This document shows positions 63,496-64,000 of a stretch of DNA of 64,000 nt, one piece after another. This stretch comes from Paracoccus cavernae. GTDB lineage: Bacteria; Pseudomonadota; Alphaproteobacteria; Rhodobacterales; Rhodobacteraceae. Position 1 is the first letter of the stretch, and each line of letters begins with the position of its first letter. The position numbers and the translations under genes are program-made. Location: assembly GCA_030410095.1 (NCBI GenBank), contig JAUFRC010000001.1, forward strand, positions 3,413,501-3,477,500, written 5' to 3'. The notes beneath the pieces are model-generated. The model was not told the DNA's origin and searched no databases. It saw only the letters and a program-made list of their open reading frames with translations.

Positions 63496-64000
63496 GAAGT
63501 CGTCATTCGCCCGAGCTGTGGCCTTCGCTGTAGGGGGCAAAGGCTAGAGTGGCGGTCAAGCCAGGGCCGGTTGCGGGCAAGACTTCGAACCCGTCCTTGT
63601 GTCCTGATCCGTGAATGCCTTCGCCGGATCTCGGTTCAGCAACAGGGCGCCAATGCCGCCCCTGCTTCAATCGAAAGCAGGATTGCTCCCTTCCTGAAGC
63701 ACAAAGCAGGGCAGGGGCCGTTGCGGGGGCTGCCTCTGGGCCGCGAGTCGGTGAATCTGACCCGATCCTCTTCCCGACTCGCCGATTTTCTTCCCGAGTC
63801 GTCGCGATTCTGTCGTGATTCCGGCCGAATATGGGGAGAAAGCATGGCGCGGCAGGATCTCGGTCGGTGCTTGTGCATTCCAGCCTCGCAATGTTTTCGT
63901 TTGAAAACAATGCTATGAAAGGTTTTCTGACTTTTTGTGAAAATAGGCTCTTGCGGGTCTGATCTGCTATCCGTAAATACCGCTCTACCGAACGGCGGGA
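63496..64000. other. Window end without a supported gene
   Basis: Open frames on both strands here have no ribosome site or recognisable family. The last 150 bases become AT-rich (GAAAGGTTTTCTGACTTTTT), which may be the upstream region of a gene beyond the window. An inverted TGCTTCA/TGAAGCA pair lies at about 63663-63701. Confidence 0.4.

Noticed and set aside
62691..63506. Long minus-strand frame with repeated Asp-Ala-Glu
   Set aside because: It runs antisense through the whole of rpsI, whose plus-strand identity is certain; the repeat part comes only from the 9-base tandem repeat.

Overview
The window is GC-rich (by eye about 60-65 %) chromosomal DNA of a Rhodobacteraceae-type alphaproteobacterium, perhaps Paracoccus-like. 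The assignment rests on gene content: GTA-like phage tail genes, a PQQ alcohol dehydrogenase set with CXXCW and SoxYZ-like partners, carboxynorspermidine synthase plus decarboxylase, a DctD-like regulator without GAFTGA, monomeric-type NADP isocitrate dehydrogenase, and an RNase E with a large insertion in its S1 region. No tRNA, rRNA, CRISPR array, insertion sequence or integrase was recognised.

Region 1 (1-14.3 kb) is prophage: the end of the tape measure gene, four further tail genes, an SGNH-type tail fibre, then a lysis region built as small cassettes (membrane proteins, a truncated endolysin, an intact amidase). Six hairpins with the same base but different, compensating stems sit right behind stop codons here. 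The right part holds tiny genes, several of them too short for routine gene calling, and a DUF1275 membrane protein.

Region 2 (14.6-20.1 kb) looks like one operon: a sodium/solute symporter with a 43-residue partner, a Tat-exported amidohydrolase, an outer-membrane barrel and an exported choloylglycine-hydrolase-type amidase. I read it as uptake and hydrolysis of an unknown amide. Region 3 (20.5-27.3 kb) is a periplasmic alcohol oxidation unit: cytochrome c (pedF), quinoprotein ethanol dehydrogenase (exaA), a pentapeptide-repeat protein, a relay metallohydrolase, a SoxYZ-like carrier and a CXXCW protein; a shared 20-odd base motif lies upstream of its two minus-strand units.

Region 4 (27.4-37.1 kb) has a Hint-domain protein and an aromatic-degradation set (flavin monooxygenases, LLM oxidoreductase, extradiol dioxygenase, fumarylacetoacetase-family hydrolase, TfdB-like hydroxylase) around a GntR regulator. 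Region 5 (38-48.6 kb) holds a GlxA-type regulator, norspermidine/homospermidine-type polyamine genes, and a sugar ABC operon with a divergent N-acetylglucosamine-kinase-like gene. Region 6 (48.7-63.2 kb) is core genome: hydrolase, tandem HD protein, icd, purQ, dctBD, rne, ccdA, a crotonase, a thioesterase, rplM-rpsI.

About half of the genes are split by one-base frameshifts, usually at short homopolymers, and this includes the normally essential rne. I treat these as consensus errors, so frameshifted genes are given as single CDS entries with the break positions stated.
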